The notes below the pieces were generated by a model that searched no databases, was not told where the DNA came from, and saw only the letters and a list, made by a program, of their open reading frames with translations. Shown piece by piece: positions 30,852 through 40,531 of a DNA stretch of 64,000 bases (its first letter is position 1; each line of letters begins with the position of its first letter). The position numbers and the translations under genes were made by a program. Source of the DNA: Rhizobiaceae bacterium (GTDB lineage Bacteria > Pseudomonadota > Alphaproteobacteria > Rhizobiales > Rhizobiaceae); assembly GCA_019635755.1 (NCBI GenBank), contig JAHBYW010000007.1, forward strand, positions 294,374-358,373. The letters are read 5' to 3'.

Positions 30852-30990
30852 CCTGCAGGATATGCAGGGATAATGATTTCTTTATATCCCGTTGCCGCCG
30901 ACCGGCCGATCTGGTAGCAGAGGCCACTCGGCCGCGCGCCGCCCGGACTTTGCGGCGGCCGGCAGAACCCACAGCAGGACGGAGCAGACC

Positions 30991-32391
30991 ATGGCGCGCG
31001 CCAAGGACTATGTCGTAGCCGATATTTCGCTGGCCGATTGGGGCCGCAAGGAAATCGAGATCGCCGAAACCGAGATGCCGGGCCTGATGGCCGCACGCGA
31101 GGAGTTCGGCGACGTCAAGCCGCTGAAGGGCGCCCGCATCTCCGGCTCCCTCCACATGACCATCCAGACGGCGGTGCTGATCGAGACGCTGAAGCATCTC
31201 GGCGCCGACGTGCGCTGGGCGTCGTGCAACATATTCTCCACGCAGGACCATGCGGCGTCGGCGATCGCCGAAGCCGGCACGCCGGTCTTCGCGGTCAAGG
31301 GCGAGTCGCTCGAGGAGTACTGGGACTACACCGACCGCATCTTCCAGTGGACCGACGGCGGCCCGACCAACATGATCCTCGACGATGGCGGCGACGCCAC
31401 GATGTATATCCTGATCGGCGCCCGGGCCGAGGCTGGCGAGGACGTTCTGTCGAAGCCCGGCAGCGAGGAAGAGGAAATCCTGTTCGCCCAGATCAGGAAG
31501 CGCATGGCCGCGACGCCCAGCTTCTTCAAGAAGAACAAGGACGCGATCAAGGGCGTCACCGAAGAGACCACGACCGGCGTCAACCGCCTCTATCAGCTGC
31601 AGAAGAAGGGCCTGCTTCCCTTCCCCGCGATCAACGTAAACGACAGCGTCACCAAGTCGAAGTTCGACAACAAGTACGGCTGCAAGGAATCGCTGGTCGA
31701 CGGCATCCGCCGCGGCACCGACGTGATGATGGCCGGCAAGGTCGCGATCGTCGCCGGTTACGGCGACGTCGGCAAGGGATCCGCGGCCTCGCTCAAGGGC
31801 GCCGGCGCCCGCGTCAAGGTAACCGAGGCCGACCCGATCTGCGCGCTGCAGGCGGCGATGGACGGGTTCGAGGTCGTCACGATGGACGATGCAATCTCAA
31901 GCGCCGACATCGTCATCACGGCGACGGGCAACAAGGATGTGCTCACCCTCGACCACATGCGCAAGCTGAAGGACATGGCGATCGTCGGCAACATCGGCCA
32001 CTTCGACAACGAGATCCAGGTCGCGGCGCTGCGCAACCTGAAGTGGACCAACGTCAAGCCGCAGGTCGACATGATCGCGTTCCCGGACGGCAAGCGCATG
32101 ATCCTGCTGTCGGAAGGCCGCCTGCTCAATCTCGGCAACGCGACCGGCCATCCGAGCTTCGTGATGTCGGCGTCCTTCACCAACCAGGTGCTGGCGCAGA
32201 TCGAGCTGTGGTCGAAGCACGGCAAGTACAAGAACGAAGTCTACGTGCTGCCCAAGCATCTCGACGAGAAGGTCGCCAAGCTGCACCTCGACAAGCTGGG
32301 TGCCAAGCTGACCGAGCTGTCCGACGAGCAGGCGACCTATATCGGCGTGACGCCCCGGGGACCCTTCAAGCCGGAACACTACAGGTACTGA
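30991..32391 (+). CDS. ahcY: Adenosylhomocysteinase AhcY
   Basis: Splits S-adenosylhomocysteine to adenosine and homocysteine, keeping methylation going. The 466-residue product starts [20 protein letters not shown], has the NAD-binding [32 protein letters not shown], and ends [10 protein letters not shown] as the family does. The 139-base leader holds a small hairpin (30852-30868) and an AT-rich segment but no recognisable riboswitch. An intrinsic terminator follows. Confidence 0.98.
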   Translation: MARAKDYVVADISLADWGRKEIEIAETEMPGLMAAREEFGDVKPLKGARISGSLHMTIQTAVLIETLKHLGADVRWASCNIFSTQDHAASAIAEAGTPVFAVKGESLEEYWDYTDRIFQWTDGGPTNMILDDGGDATMYILIGARAEAGEDVLSKPGSEEEEILFAQIRKRMAATPSFFKKNKDAIKGVTEETTTGVNRLYQLQKKGLLPFPAINVNDSVTKSKFDNKYGCKESLVDGIRRGTDVMMAGKVAIVAGYGDVGKGSAASLKGAGARVKVTEADPICALQAAMDGFEVVTMDDAISSADIVITATGNKDVLTLDHMRKLKDMAIVGNIGHFDNEIQVAALRNLKWTNVKPQVDMIAFPDGKRMILLSEGRLLNLGNATGHPSFVMSASFTNQVLAQIELWSKHGKYKNEVYVLPKHLDEKVAKLHLDKLGAKLTELSDEQATYIGVTPRGPFKPEHYRY

Positions 32392-32421
32392 TTTCGTATC
32401 TCCGACCTACCAGATATTGTC

Positions 32422-32456
32422 ACCGGGCGCTTGACAAAGGCGCCCGGTCTCTTTTT
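32422..32456 (+). terminator. Intrinsic terminator of ahcY
   Basis: Nine-pair stem ACCGGGCGC/GCGCCCGGT (32422-32430 with 32440-32448), nine-base loop, then CTCTTTTTG. It lies 31 bases after the ahcY stop. Confidence 0.88.
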
Positions 32457-32589
32457 GCGGCCCGGATTCTTCACGTCGATTCGGCCAGAAGCTATTGTGC
32501 TGTGATTCGCGGCGCTTCCGGCAACGAGGACGGCAGCCTCAAGCGTGGCGGGCCGGTCTTGGCGATCGAGCGGCGGAGAGGAACAGCAT

Positions 32590-35163
32590 ATGCCGGGCGA
32601 GACCCCGCTTCATGCGGGAAGGGCCGCATCCGGCGGCCTGATGGATTCGACCGACGGCCCCGCCGCCGTCGGCCCATCCGGCCGTCTGCCTTCCCGGGGA
32701 ACCCTGGGCGCGGTGGCGCTCGGTGCCCTTATCTCGACGTCGGCGCTCGCGCTTCTCGCGACACAGGCATCCGGTCAGGAACGCGGCCTCGTGAAGGCGT
32801 CCGGCCTGTCGGTCGGCACGCTGGAAGTCATGCAGGCGGCGATCGTCGCCGGCGTCATCGGCGCCGCGCTCCTGTCGGCCATCTGGCTGATCCGCGAGCG
32901 CGCACGCACCGCCGCCGAGAACCTGGCGCTGCGGAACCGTCTGGCCGATGTGAGCGCCGCGCTGCAGCGATCGGAATCGCTGCTCAACCTGCGCGACCAG
33001 CGCGTCGTGGTCTGGGGTGGGGACGCGAAGAAGCCCGAGATGGTGGGCGCGCTTCCGATCGACACCGGCGCTCCCGAGGACCGCGCCGCGTTCCTCGCCT
33101 TTGGCCGCTGGCTGATGCCGCGATCGGCCGCGGCGCTGGAGCATGCGATCACCGCGCTGCGCGAGCGGTCGGCCGCCTTCGACCTCGTCGTCGAGACGCA
33201 CAACGCCTCGCCGCTCGAGGTGCAGGGGCGGAAGACCGCGCAGCACACCATCGTCCGCTTCTCGGCGCTGTCCGAGGCGCAGCGCGTCCATGCAAGGCTG
33301 AAGCTGGAGAACCAGCGGCTCGCCGCCGACCACGAGACGGTGCTCGGCCTCATCGATGCGCTGAAGATGCCGTTCTGGCTGCGCACCCAGGACGGGCGCC
33401 TGCGCTGGGTTAATCGTGCCTACGCGGCCGGTGTCGACAGCGATTCGCCGGAGTCGGCCATCCGCGACGCGCGCGAGTTCCTCAGCACTCCGTCGCGCGA
33501 GACGATCGCCCGGCAGCACGGCGCCCTGCCGGTGTTCCAGCAGACGCTGTCGACGGTGGTGAACGGCGACCGCCGCGTCTTCGCCGTGACCGACTTCGCC
33601 GGTCCGGACGGTTCGGCCGGCCTCGCCTGCGACGTCAGCGAGGTCGACGCGGTTCGCGAAGAGCACGAGCGGACGCTGCGCAGCCACGCGGACACGCTGA
33701 ACCATCTGAACACCGCGGTCGCCATCTTCGACACCGGCGAGAAGCTGCGCTTCTTCAACCAGGCCTTCCAGAAACTCTGGGACCTGGATCTCGGCTTCCT
33801 GGAAAGCGCGCCCGACAACGCGCTCGTGCTCGACCGGCTGCGCAGCGAGGGCAAGATCGCCGAGCAACCCGAATGGCGGCGCTGGAAGGACAATGTGCTG
33901 TCGGCCTACCGCGCCGTGGAGCCGGTGGAACACTGGTGGTACCTGCCCGATGGCCGCACCATCCGCGTCATCGCCAATCCCCAGCCAAAGGGCGGGGTGA
34001 CGTGGGTGTTCGAGAACCTGACCGAGAAGATCGACCTGGAAAGCCGCTACCAGACTGCCGTCCGGGTGCAGGGCGAGACACTCGACAACCTCGCGGAAGG
34101 CGTCGCCGTGTTTGGTGCCGACGGCCGCATTCGCCTGTCGAACCCAGCCTTCGCCAGCCTGTGGGGCCTCGGCGAGGAGCTGGCCAGGCCCGACACCCAT
34201 ATCTCGGTGATCCGTGCCGCCTGCGACCCCAAGACCCGCGAGAGTCCGTGGAAGGATTTCGTCGCCGCGGTTACCGGCTTCGACGACGAGCGCCGCAACC
34301 GCTCCGGCCAGGCCGAGCGCGTCGACGGCACGATCCTGCGCTACGCGTTGATCCCGCTGCCCAACGGACAGGTGATGATCACCTTCGTCGACGTCACCGA
34401 CAGCGTGAACGTCGAGCGGGCGCTGAAGGAGAAGAACGACGCGCTGCAGCGCGCGGACAAGCTGAAGAACGATTTCGTGCAGCATGTCTCCTACGAGCTG
34501 CGCTCGCCGCTGACCAACATCATCGGCTTCACCGAGCTCCTGGAGTTCCCCGCCACCGGCCCGCTGAACCAGCGCCAGCGCGAATATGTCGAGCATATCG
34601 GCTCGTCGTCGGCCGTGCTGCTGACGATCGTCAACGACATCCTCGACCTCGCCAATGTCGACGCCGGCATTATGGAGCTGGACGTCGGCGAGGTGCGCGT
34701 GGAGCACACAATCCACGCCGCGGTGGACCTCGTGGCCGACCGGCTGCGCGAACATTCGATCGAGCTGGAAATCCGCACCGCGAGCGCCCCGAAGACCTTC
34801 CATGGCGACGAGAACCGCGTGCGCCAGGTCCTGTTCAACCTGCTGAGCAACGCCGCCAACTATGCGCCGGTGGGCAGCACCGTCGTGCTCGGCTGCAAGA
34901 CGACGGCCGCGGGCGTGGAGTTCTCGGTCCATGACGACGGCCCGGGCATGCCGCCGGAGGTGCTCGACACCGCGTTCCAGCGCTTCGAGGCGAGAGCCAA
35001 TGGCGGCCGCCGCCGCGGCGCCGGCCTCGGCCTGTCGATCGTCAAGAGTTTCGTCGAGCTGCACGGCGGCGCGGTCGACATCGAGACCGGCACGGCGCGC
35101 GGCACGACGGTGATCTGCCGCTTCCCCTTCGCGCCCACGCGCGCCCGCGCCGCCGCCGAGTAG
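32590..35163 (+). CDS. divL: DivL-type PAS sensor kinase with Tyr in place of the phospho-acceptor His
   Basis: An 857-residue protein with two N-terminal membrane helices (about residues 37-58 and 77-100), a coiled region, several PAS-like domains, a dimerisation helix and an ATPase domain. The H-box reads VQHVSYELRSPLTN, with Tyr635 (codon 34492-34494) where kinases have His. This swap defines DivL, which in Caulobacter acts with DivK upstream of CckA and CtrA. ATPase motifs are intact: VRQVLFNLLSNAANYAP, DDGPGMP and GAGLGLSIVKSF. ATG 32590 has GGAGAGGAA nearby; GTG 32545 is upstream. Ahead of tsaE by three bases. Confidence 0.88.
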   Translation: MPGETPLHAGRAASGGLMDSTDGPAAVGPSGRLPSRGTLGAVALGALISTSALALLATQASGQERGLVKASGLSVGTLEVMQAAIVAGVIGAALLSAIWLIRERARTAAENLALRNRLADVSAALQRSESLLNLRDQRVVVWGGDAKKPEMVGALPIDTGAPEDRAAFLAFGRWLMPRSAAALEHAITALRERSAAFDLVVETHNASPLEVQGRKTAQHTIVRFSALSEAQRVHARLKLENQRLAADHETVLGLIDALKMPFWLRTQDGRLRWVNRAYAAGVDSDSPESAIRDAREFLSTPSRETIARQHGALPVFQQTLSTVVNGDRRVFAVTDFAGPDGSAGLACDVSEVDAVREEHERTLRSHADTLNHLNTAVAIFDTGEKLRFFNQAFQKLWDLDLGFLESAPDNALVLDRLRSEGKIAEQPEWRRWKDNVLSAYRAVEPVEHWWYLPDGRTIRVIANPQPKGGVTWVFENLTEKIDLESRYQTAVRVQGETLDNLAEGVAVFGADGRIRLSNPAFASLWGLGEELARPDTHISVIRAACDPKTRESPWKDFVAAVTGFDDERRNRSGQAERVDGTILRYALIPLPNGQVMITFVDVTDSVNVERALKEKNDALQRADKLKNDFVQHVSYELRSPLTNIIGFTELLEFPATGPLNQRQREYVEHIGSSSAVLLTIVNDILDLANVDAGIMELDVGEVRVEHTIHAAVDLVADRLREHSIELEIRTASAPKTFHGDENRVRQVLFNLLSNAANYAPVGSTVVLGCKTTAAGVEFSVHDDGPGMPPEVLDTAFQRFEARANGGRRRGAGLGLSIVKSFVELHGGAVDIETGTARGTTVICRFPFAPTRARAAAE

Positions 35164-35166
35164 CCC

Positions 35167-36675
35167 GTGGCCGCGATCGAGCTGCCGCTCGCGGACGAGG
35201 CGGCGACGACGCGTCTGGGCGAGGACATCGCGGCGGCGATCAGGCCGGGCGACCTCGTCCTGCTGGACGGTGACCTCGGCGCCGGGAAGACGACGCTGGC
35301 CCGCGGCCTGATCCGGGCGCTGGCGGGTGATCTCTCCCTCGACGTGCCGAGCCCGACCTTCACGCTGGTCCAGCCCTACGACCTCGCGCCGGCGATCCGC
35401 CATTTCGACCTCTACCGCCTCGCCTCGCCCTCCGATCTCGACGAGCTGGGCCTCGACGAGGCGCTGGCGGAAGGCGCGGCGCTGGTCGAATGGCCCGACC
35501 GCGCCGGCGATCACCTGCCGCGCGGCGGCATCCGCGTCGCGCTGGAGCATCACGGCGACGGCCGGCTGGCGCGGATCGACGGGCCGGCCGGCGCCATGGA
35601 CCGCGTCGTCCGGTCCATCGCACTGCGGACATTTCTCGCATCCGCGGGCTGGGGCGACGCCCGCCGCTCGCCGCTGAACGGCGACGCCTCGGCCCGTGCA
35701 TATGAGCGTGTCCGCCGCGACGGCGCCGACGACCGCATCCTGATGAACTCTCCGCCGCTTGTCCTCGGGCCGCCGGTCCAGGACGGCAGGGCCTATGCCG
35801 AGATCGCCCACACGTCGCGCACGATCGCCGCCTTCGTGGCGATCGCGCGGCTGATGGGTGAAAAGGGGTTCTGCGTCCCGGACATCCACGCGGCCGATCT
35901 CGATCGCGGCTTCGCACTGATCGAGAATCTCGGATCCGGCCGATTCCTCGATGCTGCGGGCAGTCCGGTGGCGGAACGCTACGCGGCGGCGGCCGAACTG
36001 CTGGCCGACATGCATGCCCTCTCGTGGCCCGACCGCGCGGAGGCAGCACCGGGCGTCGTCCACGTGATCCCGCCCTTCGACCGCGCCGCCATGCAGATCG
36101 AGGCGGACCTGCTTATCGACTGGTACTGGCCGGCGATGACCGGCACGCCGGCGAGCCCGACCCTGCGCGACCGGTACCGGGCCGAGTGGGCCGCGATCTT
36201 CGACCGGCTGGAGCATGTAGCCGAACCGACGCTGATGCAGCGGGACTACCATTCGCCCAACATCATCTGGCGCGACGACCGAAAAGGCCGCGACAGGCTG
36301 GGCCTCGTCGATTTCCAGGACGCGCTCATCGGGCCGTCCGCCTATGATCTCGCCTCGCTGGCGATGGATGCGCGCGTCACCATCCCGCCCGAACTGGAGC
36401 GGCGGACGCGCGACGCCTACATCAGGGCTCGCAGGCGCTCGGGCATCTTTTCCGAGGATGCGTTCGTCGAGGCTTACGCGATCATGGCAGCGCAGCGGAA
36501 CGCCAAGATTCTGGGCATCTTCGTCCGGCTGGACCGCCGCGACGGCAAGCCGGCCTATCTCGCGCATCTGCCGCGCATCCGGGGCTATTTCCGCCGCGCG
36601 CTCGAACACCCGGCGCTGGCAGGGATGCGCGCGCTGGCCGAAACCAATGGCCTTCTTGCCGGGGAACCTGCATGA
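35167..36675 (+). CDS. tsaE: TsaE-AmgK fusion: tRNA t6A ATPase subunit joined to a sugar kinase
   Basis: Two domains in 502 residues. Residues 1-143 are TsaE, the ATPase for tRNA threonylcarbamoyladenosine synthesis: P-loop GDLGAGKTTLARG (35-47), SPTFTLVQPYDL and EWPDRAGDHLP. From about 144 a phosphotransferase domain follows with MQRDYHSPNIIW (catalytic Asp and metal-binding Asn) and GLVDFQDALIGP, matching AmgK, an anomeric kinase for N-acetylmuramate/N-acetylglucosamine. Starts at GTG 35167. The next gene encodes MurU, which supports the AmgK reading. Fused proteins of this kind are known in alphaproteobacteria. Confidence 0.93.
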   Translation: MAAIELPLADEAATTRLGEDIAAAIRPGDLVLLDGDLGAGKTTLARGLIRALAGDLSLDVPSPTFTLVQPYDLAPAIRHFDLYRLASPSDLDELGLDEALAEGAALVEWPDRAGDHLPRGGIRVALEHHGDGRLARIDGPAGAMDRVVRSIALRTFLASAGWGDARRSPLNGDASARAYERVRRDGADDRILMNSPPLVLGPPVQDGRAYAEIAHTSRTIAAFVAIARLMGEKGFCVPDIHAADLDRGFALIENLGSGRFLDAAGSPVAERYAAAAELLADMHALSWPDRAEAAPGVVHVIPPFDRAAMQIEADLLIDWYWPAMTGTPASPTLRDRYRAEWAAIFDRLEHVAEPTLMQRDYHSPNIIWRDDRKGRDRLGLVDFQDALIGPSAYDLASLAMDARVTIPPELERRTRDAYIRARRRSGIFSEDAFVEAYAIMAAQRNAKILGIFVRLDRRDGKPAYLAHLPRIRGYFRRALEHPALAGMRALAETNGLLAGEPA

Positions 36676-37400
36676 CCGGAGCACTGCCCGACACCGCGAT
36701 GGTTCTGGCGGCGGGGCTCGGCACGCGCATGCGGCCGATCACCGAGACGATGCCGAAGCCGCTCGTGCGGGTCGCCGGCGAGACGCTGCTCGACCGCGGT
36801 CTCGATGCGCTGGCCGGCGCCGGCGTTGCGCGCGCCGTGGTCAATGTCCATCACTTCCCCGACCAGATCGTGGCCCACGTCGCGAGCCGCAGCCGCCCGG
36901 TGATCATCATCTCCGACGAAAGCGCGGGCCTGCTCGATTCCGCCGGCGGCATCGTCAGGGCTCTGCCGCTCCTCGGACCGCGGCCGTTCTACATTCTCAA
37001 CGCCGACACGTTCTGGATCGACGGAGCGGGCGGCTCGAACCTGCGGCGGCTCGCGCTTGCCTGGGATGCCGCGCACATGGATATTCTCCTGATGCTGGCC
37101 GACATCGGCGACGCGACGGGACATTCCGGCGGCACGGACTTCCTCATCGACGCGGAGGGCCGGCTGGCACGGGCGCGCGGCGCTGCCGATGGCCTGATCT
37201 ACGCCGGCGCGGCAATCGTCGATCCCGCCCTCTTCGCGGCGGCGCCCGCCGGCAAGGCGTCGCTGAACGCCTATTTCGATGCGGCGATCGCCAGGGGCCG
37301 GCTCTTTGGCCTGAAGATGGACGGCCACTGGATCACGGTCGGCACGCCCGACGCCATACCGCTTGCGGAAGCGGCGGTGGCGCGCGCGACCGGCGCCTGA
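36672..37400 (+). CDS. murU: MurU, N-acetylmuramate-1-phosphate uridylyltransferase
   Basis: Nucleotidyltransferase that makes UDP-MurNAc from MurNAc-1-phosphate in the AmgK-MurU cell-wall recycling route. The 242-residue product has the sugar-nucleotide motif MVLAAGLGTRMRPITETMPK, the NAD-like ILNADTFWI, and GHWITVGTPDAI near the end. Four-base overlap with the AmgK fusion, one-base overlap with addB. Substrate inferred from the partner. Confidence 0.9.
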   Translation: MTGALPDTAMVLAAGLGTRMRPITETMPKPLVRVAGETLLDRGLDALAGAGVARAVVNVHHFPDQIVAHVASRSRPVIIISDESAGLLDSAGGIVRALPLLGPRPFYILNADTFWIDGAGGSNLRRLALAWDAAHMDILLMLADIGDATGHSGGTDFLIDAEGRLARARGAADGLIYAGAAIVDPALFAAAPAGKASLNAYFDAAIARGRLFGLKMDGHWITVGTPDAIPLAEAAVARATGA

Positions 37401-40400
37401 TGCCGGCCCCGCTCGCGCCGCGGGTCTACTCGATCCCGCCGGGCGTTCCCTTCCTGCCGACCCTCGCGGACGCGCTGCTCTCCGGGCGCCTTGTCGCGGG
37501 ATTTCCCTCCGGCGACGATCCGGCCGCACTGGCCGACGCGACGATCTTCGTCCCGACGCGGCGCGCGGCCCGGGCGCTGCGCAGTGTCTTTGCCGAGCGG
37601 CTGGGCGCGCGGGCGGCTATCCTTCCCGTCGTCCGGCCGCTTGGCGAGTTCGATGAGGATGCGGCCGCGTTCGAGGAGACGTCCGTCGACACGTTGGCGC
37701 TGGCGCCGCCGGTGTCGGCGACTGAGCGTCTGCTGATGCTGGCGCCGCTCGTGCGCCGCTGGAAGCAGCGGCTGCCCGCCCATGTTGCGCAGCTCTTTGC
37801 GGAGGAGGTGGTGGTCCCCGCTTCTGCGGCTGATGCGCTCTGGCTGGCCCGCGACCTGGCCGCCCTGATCGACGAGGTCGACACCGAGGGTGCTGACTGG
37901 ACGAAACTCGGCGGTCTGGTCGACGCCAGCCTCTCCGGCTGGTGGCAGGTAACGCTGGATTTCCTCGAGATCGTCACCCGCGCATGGCCGGAAGCGCTGA
38001 AGGAGCTCGACCGCTCGAACCCGGCGGCCCATCGCAGCGCGCTCATCCGCGCCGAGGCGGCAAGGCTGGCGCGAAATCCGCCGCCCGGTCCTGTCATCGC
38101 CGCCGGCTCGACCGGGTCGATTCCCGCCACGGCCGAGCTGATGGCGACGATCGCGCGGCTGCCCACCGGCGCCGTCGTCCTCCCGGGGCTGGACGCCGGC
38201 CTGGACGCTCAATCGCTGCAGGCGCTGTCGGCCGAGGCGCCGGAGCCGCAGCTGCAAGGGCATCCTCAGTTCGGCTTGCTGAGGCTGCTGCGCCGTCTCG
38301 ACATCGCGCGCGAGGCGGTCGCGGATCTCGGCGAGCCGTCGGCGGCCATGCAGTCCCGCCGCGCGATCCTCTCCGAGGCGATGCGCCCGGCGGAGACCAG
38401 CGACGCCTGGGTGGAGCGCCGCGCGCTGTTTGCCGAGCCGGCGATCGCCCAGGCGCTGCAAGGCGTGACGCTGGTCGAGGCGGCCAACGAGCGCGAGGAG
38501 GCATTGGCGGCGGCGCTGGCGCTGCGACGCGCCGTCGACGTGCCGGGCAGGCGTGCCGCACTGGTGACGCCCGACCGCCCTCTGGCGCGGCGCGTCTCGG
38601 CCGAGCTGCTGCGCTTCGGCATCCGTGCCGACGATTCGGGCGGTGCTCCGCTTCTGCAGACGCCGCCGGCGGAGCTCCTGACGCTGCTTGTCGAGACGGC
38701 GCTGAAGCCGGGCGCGCCTGTGCCGATCGCGGCGCTGCTCAAGCATCCCCTGCTGCATCTCGGCCTGGAGCGCCAGGCCGTCCGCCGCGCCGCCGAGGCC
38801 GCGGAGCTGGTGACCTTGCGCGGCAGCCCCGCGCGCCCCGACGCCGCGGCGATGGTGCCGCTGTTCGACCGCCGGCTGGCCGCGATCACCGCCGAGGGCG
38901 CGCGCCGGCCGTTCTGGCTCGGCCGCGTCGCCGCCGCCGAATGCAGGGCGATGCTCGGGCGTCTCTCCGACGCCGTGGCGCCGCTCGCCGCTCTGCGCGA
39001 CACCGCGGACCTGACGCTCGCCGAGGCGCTCGCCGTGACGGTGCAGTCGCTGGAGGCGCTGGGCCGCGCGGCCGATGGCGGGCTCTCCGCGCTCTACGCC
39101 GGCGACGCCGGCGAACGGCTGGCCGATGCGCTGCGCGCGCTCGCCGGCACGACCGCGCCGTTCTCCTTTCCGGGCGCGGACTGGCCCGACGTGCTGCGCG
39201 CCCTGCTGGCACCGGAGGCGGTCAAGCCGCGGGCAGGTGGCGAAGGCCGCGTCGCCATCTGGGGTACGCTCGAGGCGCGGCTCCAGGATGTCGACACACT
39301 GGTCATCGCCGGACTGAACGAGGGCAGCTGGCCGCGCCGGGCCGAGGCCGATCGGTTCATGTCGCGCATGATGAAGGGGGGTCTCGACCTTGCTCCGCCG
39401 GAACGGCGCATCGGCCAGGCCGCACACGACTTCACGATGGGCCTCGGCACTCCCGAGGTCGTCATGACCCGGGCCGTCCGCGCCGGCGATGCGCCCGCGC
39501 CGCCGTCGCGCTGGCTCCAGCGCCTGACGACGTTCCTCGGCGCCGACGCCACCGCGCCCATGCGGCGGAGGGGCGCCGACCTCGTCATGCTCGCCCGCGC
39601 GCTCGACATGCCCGAGCGTCGCTTCGGCTTCAAGCGGCCGAGCCCGACGCCGCCGCCCGCGGTGCGCCCGCGCAACTTCTCCGTCACCGAGATCGAGATG
39701 CTGAGGCGCGACCCCTACGCCGTCTATGCGCGGCGCATCCTCGGCCTGTCGAAGCTCGACCCGATGGTGCGCGACCCGGGCGCCGCCGAGCGCGGCACGC
39801 TGTTCCACGAAATCCTCAAGCGCTTCACGCAGGCCTGTCCCGACCCCACGGTCCGAAACGCCCCGCAGATGCTCCTGTCGGCGGCGCATGCCGTATTCCG
39901 CGAGGCGGCACTTCCGGCCGACGTGGAGGCGGTGTGGTGGCCGCGCTTCGTCGCGCTGGCATCGAGCCCGAGCGGCTACCTCGCCTGGGAGCGCGAGCGC
40001 GTCGAGCGCGTCAAGGAGCGCCACGCGGAGGTGCGCGCCGTGCCCAGCAGGGTCGGCCGGACCGGCGTCACCCTGTCGGGTTATGCCGACCGCGTCGACA
40101 TCCTGTTCGGCGGCATGGGCGCGGTGCTCGACTACAAGACCGGCAGCTCGCCGTCGAAGGCGCAGGCCCACACCCTGATCGCCCCGCAGCTGGCGCTCGA
40201 GGCGGCGCTGCTCGCGCGGGGCGCCTTCGAGGCGCTGGGCAAGGTCGTGCCGTCGGAACTCTCCTATGTGCGGCTGCGCCCCAACGGCATGGTCGAGGAG
40301 GAAACGATCCTCGACGTGCAGGGCCGGCCGGCCAAGTCGGCGCCGCAGCTCGCCGAGGAGGCCTGGCGGCGGCTCGAAGAGCTGCTCGCGGCCTATCGCG

Positions 40401-40531
40401 AGCCTGAGCGCGGCTACACCTCGCGCGCCCTGCCGTTCCGCGAAGGCGACACCGACGGCGACTACGACCATCTCGCCCGCGTGCTGGAATGGTCGGCCGG
40501 CGGCGACGGCGAGGAGCTCATGTCCGAATGA
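37400..40531 (+). CDS. addB: AddB, double-strand-break repair helicase-nuclease subunit
   Basis: A 1043-residue AddB of the alphaproteobacterial type; with AddA it processes broken DNA ends for RecA. The N-terminal part has a degenerate helicase region (FVPTRRAARALRSVF), the C-terminal nuclease domain shows GTLFHEILKRF, the catalytic AVLDYKTGSSPSKAQ, and a following Gln (PQLALEAAL). ATG 37400 shares one base with the murU stop. It overlaps addA by four bases. Confidence 0.95.
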   Translation: MPAPLAPRVYSIPPGVPFLPTLADALLSGRLVAGFPSGDDPAALADATIFVPTRRAARALRSVFAERLGARAAILPVVRPLGEFDEDAAAFEETSVDTLALAPPVSATERLLMLAPLVRRWKQRLPAHVAQLFAEEVVVPASAADALWLARDLAALIDEVDTEGADWTKLGGLVDASLSGWWQVTLDFLEIVTRAWPEALKELDRSNPAAHRSALIRAEAARLARNPPPGPVIAAGSTGSIPATAELMATIARLPTGAVVLPGLDAGLDAQSLQALSAEAPEPQLQGHPQFGLLRLLRRLDIAREAVADLGEPSAAMQSRRAILSEAMRPAETSDAWVERRALFAEPAIAQALQGVTLVEAANEREEALAAALALRRAVDVPGRRAALVTPDRPLARRVSAELLRFGIRADDSGGAPLLQTPPAELLTLLVETALKPGAPVPIAALLKHPLLHLGLERQAVRRAAEAAELVTLRGSPARPDAAAMVPLFDRRLAAITAEGARRPFWLGRVAAAECRAMLGRLSDAVAPLAALRDTADLTLAEALAVTVQSLEALGRAADGGLSALYAGDAGERLADALRALAGTTAPFSFPGADWPDVLRALLAPEAVKPRAGGEGRVAIWGTLEARLQDVDTLVIAGLNEGSWPRRAEADRFMSRMMKGGLDLAPPERRIGQAAHDFTMGLGTPEVVMTRAVRAGDAPAPPSRWLQRLTTFLGADATAPMRRRGADLVMLARALDMPERRFGFKRPSPTPPPAVRPRNFSVTEIEMLRRDPYAVYARRILGLSKLDPMVRDPGAAERGTLFHEILKRFTQACPDPTVRNAPQMLLSAAHAVFREAALPADVEAVWWPRFVALASSPSGYLAWERERVERVKERHAEVRAVPSRVGRTGVTLSGYADRVDILFGGMGAVLDYKTGSSPSKAQAHTLIAPQLALEAALLARGAFEALGKVVPSELSYVRLRPNGMVEEETILDVQGRPAKSAPQLAEEAWRRLEELLAAYREPERGYTSRALPFREGDTDGDYDHLARVLEWSAGGDGEELMSE

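Noticed and set aside
30852..30868. CCTGCA/TGCAGG hairpin before ahcY as a terminator or riboswitch
   Set aside because: Six-pair stem with no T-run, and no known SAH or SAM riboswitch pattern could be made out. An AT-rich GGATA-N12-TATCC segment follows but the symmetry is only five bases.
32539..36684. Open frame of 1381 codons on the minus strand opposite divL and tsaE-amgK
   Set aside because: It lies antisense to two well-recognised genes, and its product is Arg/Gly/Asp-rich with no family motifs. Long antisense frames are expected with the codon bias of high-GC genomes.
37271..40471. Open frame of 1066 codons opposite addB
   Set aside because: Same reason: shadow of a real gene, low-complexity Arg-rich translation.
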